DNA from: Micrococcales bacterium UBA2465
GTDB taxonomy: Bacteria; Actinomycetota; Actinomycetes; Actinomycetales; Microbacteriaceae
Direction: 5' to 3'
DNA: 7,079 nt
Assembly: GCA_002342255.1 (NCBI GenBank)
Contig: DDPP01000075.1
Span: 1-7,079 of the forward strand
A program made the translations under genes and the position numbers. The notes below the pieces were generated by a model. The model was not told where the DNA came from. It saw only the letters and a program-made list of their open reading frames with translations, and did not search any database. Positions 6,697-7,079 of the stretch are shown here, one piece after another. Positions within the stretch are counted from its first letter, which is position 1. Each line of letters starts with the position of its first letter.

Positions 6697-7079
6697 CAAG
6701 CATTCACCACCTGGTTGATAACACTCTTGAAGAATTGCAGACCATCAACACCTGATCGCATAGCAATTGCAGTGTCAGGCCCGAAACCTGGTTCAACAGC
6801 ATGCTCTGGGTGAGGCATCAAACCAACAACATTGCCTCTTTCATTTCTAAGACCAGCAATGTTGTTTACTGAACCATTTGGATTTACTTCTGAATAGCGG
6901 AAGGCAATTAGACCATCGCCTTCTAAACGCTTTAGGGTTTCTTCGTCTGCGATATAACCGCCTTCACCGTTTTTTAGTGGGATGGTTATTTCTTGACCAA
7001 GTTCAAATTGATTTGTCCATGCAGTATTAACATTTTCAACAATCAGTTTTTGATCACGACAGATAAAGTGTTGGTGTTC
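6696..7079 (-). CDS. purQ: Phosphoribosylformylglycinamidine synthase glutaminase subunit PurQ, partial (N-terminus beyond right edge)
   Basis: The minus-strand frame is open from the window edge at 7079 to the TGA at 6698-6696, giving 127 C-terminal residues. PurQ is the class I glutamine amidotransferase that supplies ammonia to PurL. The fragment contains the FICRD stretch (5-9 of the fragment), [10 protein letters not shown] (40-49), [21 protein letters not shown] (60-80) and MPHPEH (88-93). H90 and E92 are the His and Glu of the catalytic triad; the nucleophilic Cys elbow lies outside the window. The C-terminus, [15 protein letters not shown], is the expected PurQ ending. Full PurQ is about 220-235 residues, so slightly more than half is present. 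Its stop overlaps the purL ATG by one base (TGATG), indicating co-transcription and likely translational coupling. purS is expected just upstream. Confidence 0.96.
   Translation of the reverse strand, partial: EHQHFICRDQKLIVENVNTAWTNQFELGQEITIPLKNGEGGYIADEETLKRLEGDGLIAFRYSEVNPNGSVNNIAGLRNERGNVVGLMPHPEHAVEPGFGPDTAIAMRSGVDGLQFFKSVINQVVNA
6707..6712 (-). promoter_or_regulatory. Ribosome binding site of purL (AGGTGG) inside the purQ end
   Basis: AGGTGG on the minus strand, one mismatch from AGGAGG, ends ten bases before the ATG at 6696 and lies within the last codons of purQ (QVVNA). The spacing is slightly long. Together with the TGATG junction it supports the 6696 start over the TTG at 6699. 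Confidence 0.55.

Noticed and set aside
6697..6699. TTG at 6699 as the purL start
   Set aside because: It would add only one residue; the adjacent ATG at 6696 gives the usual start and the one-base stop/start overlap.

Overview
The window looks like chromosomal DNA of an actinobacterium, probably a low-GC relative of the Microbacteriaceae (for example a freshwater 'Luna'-type lineage). The PurL sequence resembles actinobacterial PurL as I remember it, PurL is the short type with a separate PurQ, and a long TM0106-type nuclease-helicase is present. GC content, sampled by eye on a few lines, is in the mid-40s percent. Leu CTA and Arg AGA codons are common, which is unusual for the phylum. The taxonomic assignment is inference.

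Layout from left to right. Bases 1-332 (minus) hold the N-terminal two thirds of a YqhA/UPF0114 membrane protein that runs off the left edge. A 54-bp divergent spacer follows, with a TANNNT -10 box placed exactly for leaderless transcription in each direction. Bases 387-656 (plus) encode a small Cys/His-rich, probably zinc-binding protein of unknown function. It meets the next gene tail to tail with an 8-bp overlap. Bases 649-4248 (minus) encode a 1199-residue protein that joins a Cas4/RecB-like nuclease with an apparent Fe-S cluster, an RNase H-fold DEDD-type exonuclease and a superfamily 1 helicase. A 153-bp spacer (4249-4401) contains a perfect inverted repeat but no convincing terminator. 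Bases 4402-6696 (minus) are purL, and 6696-7079 (minus) is the C-terminal half of purQ, which runs off the right edge.

purQ and purL overlap by one base (TGATG) and form part of a purine biosynthesis operon. Their products, with PurS (expected upstream, outside the window), make the FGAM synthase complex. The nuclease-helicase lies downstream on the same strand. It may have its own promoter or receive read-through, but nothing links it to purine synthesis. The least understood part of the window is the nuclease-helicase and its small convergent zinc-binding neighbour. The nuclease-helicase family is known but, to my knowledge, functionally uncharacterised. I see no CRISPR array, tRNA, rRNA, IS element or prophage gene, and nothing that clearly amounts to a new multi-gene system.
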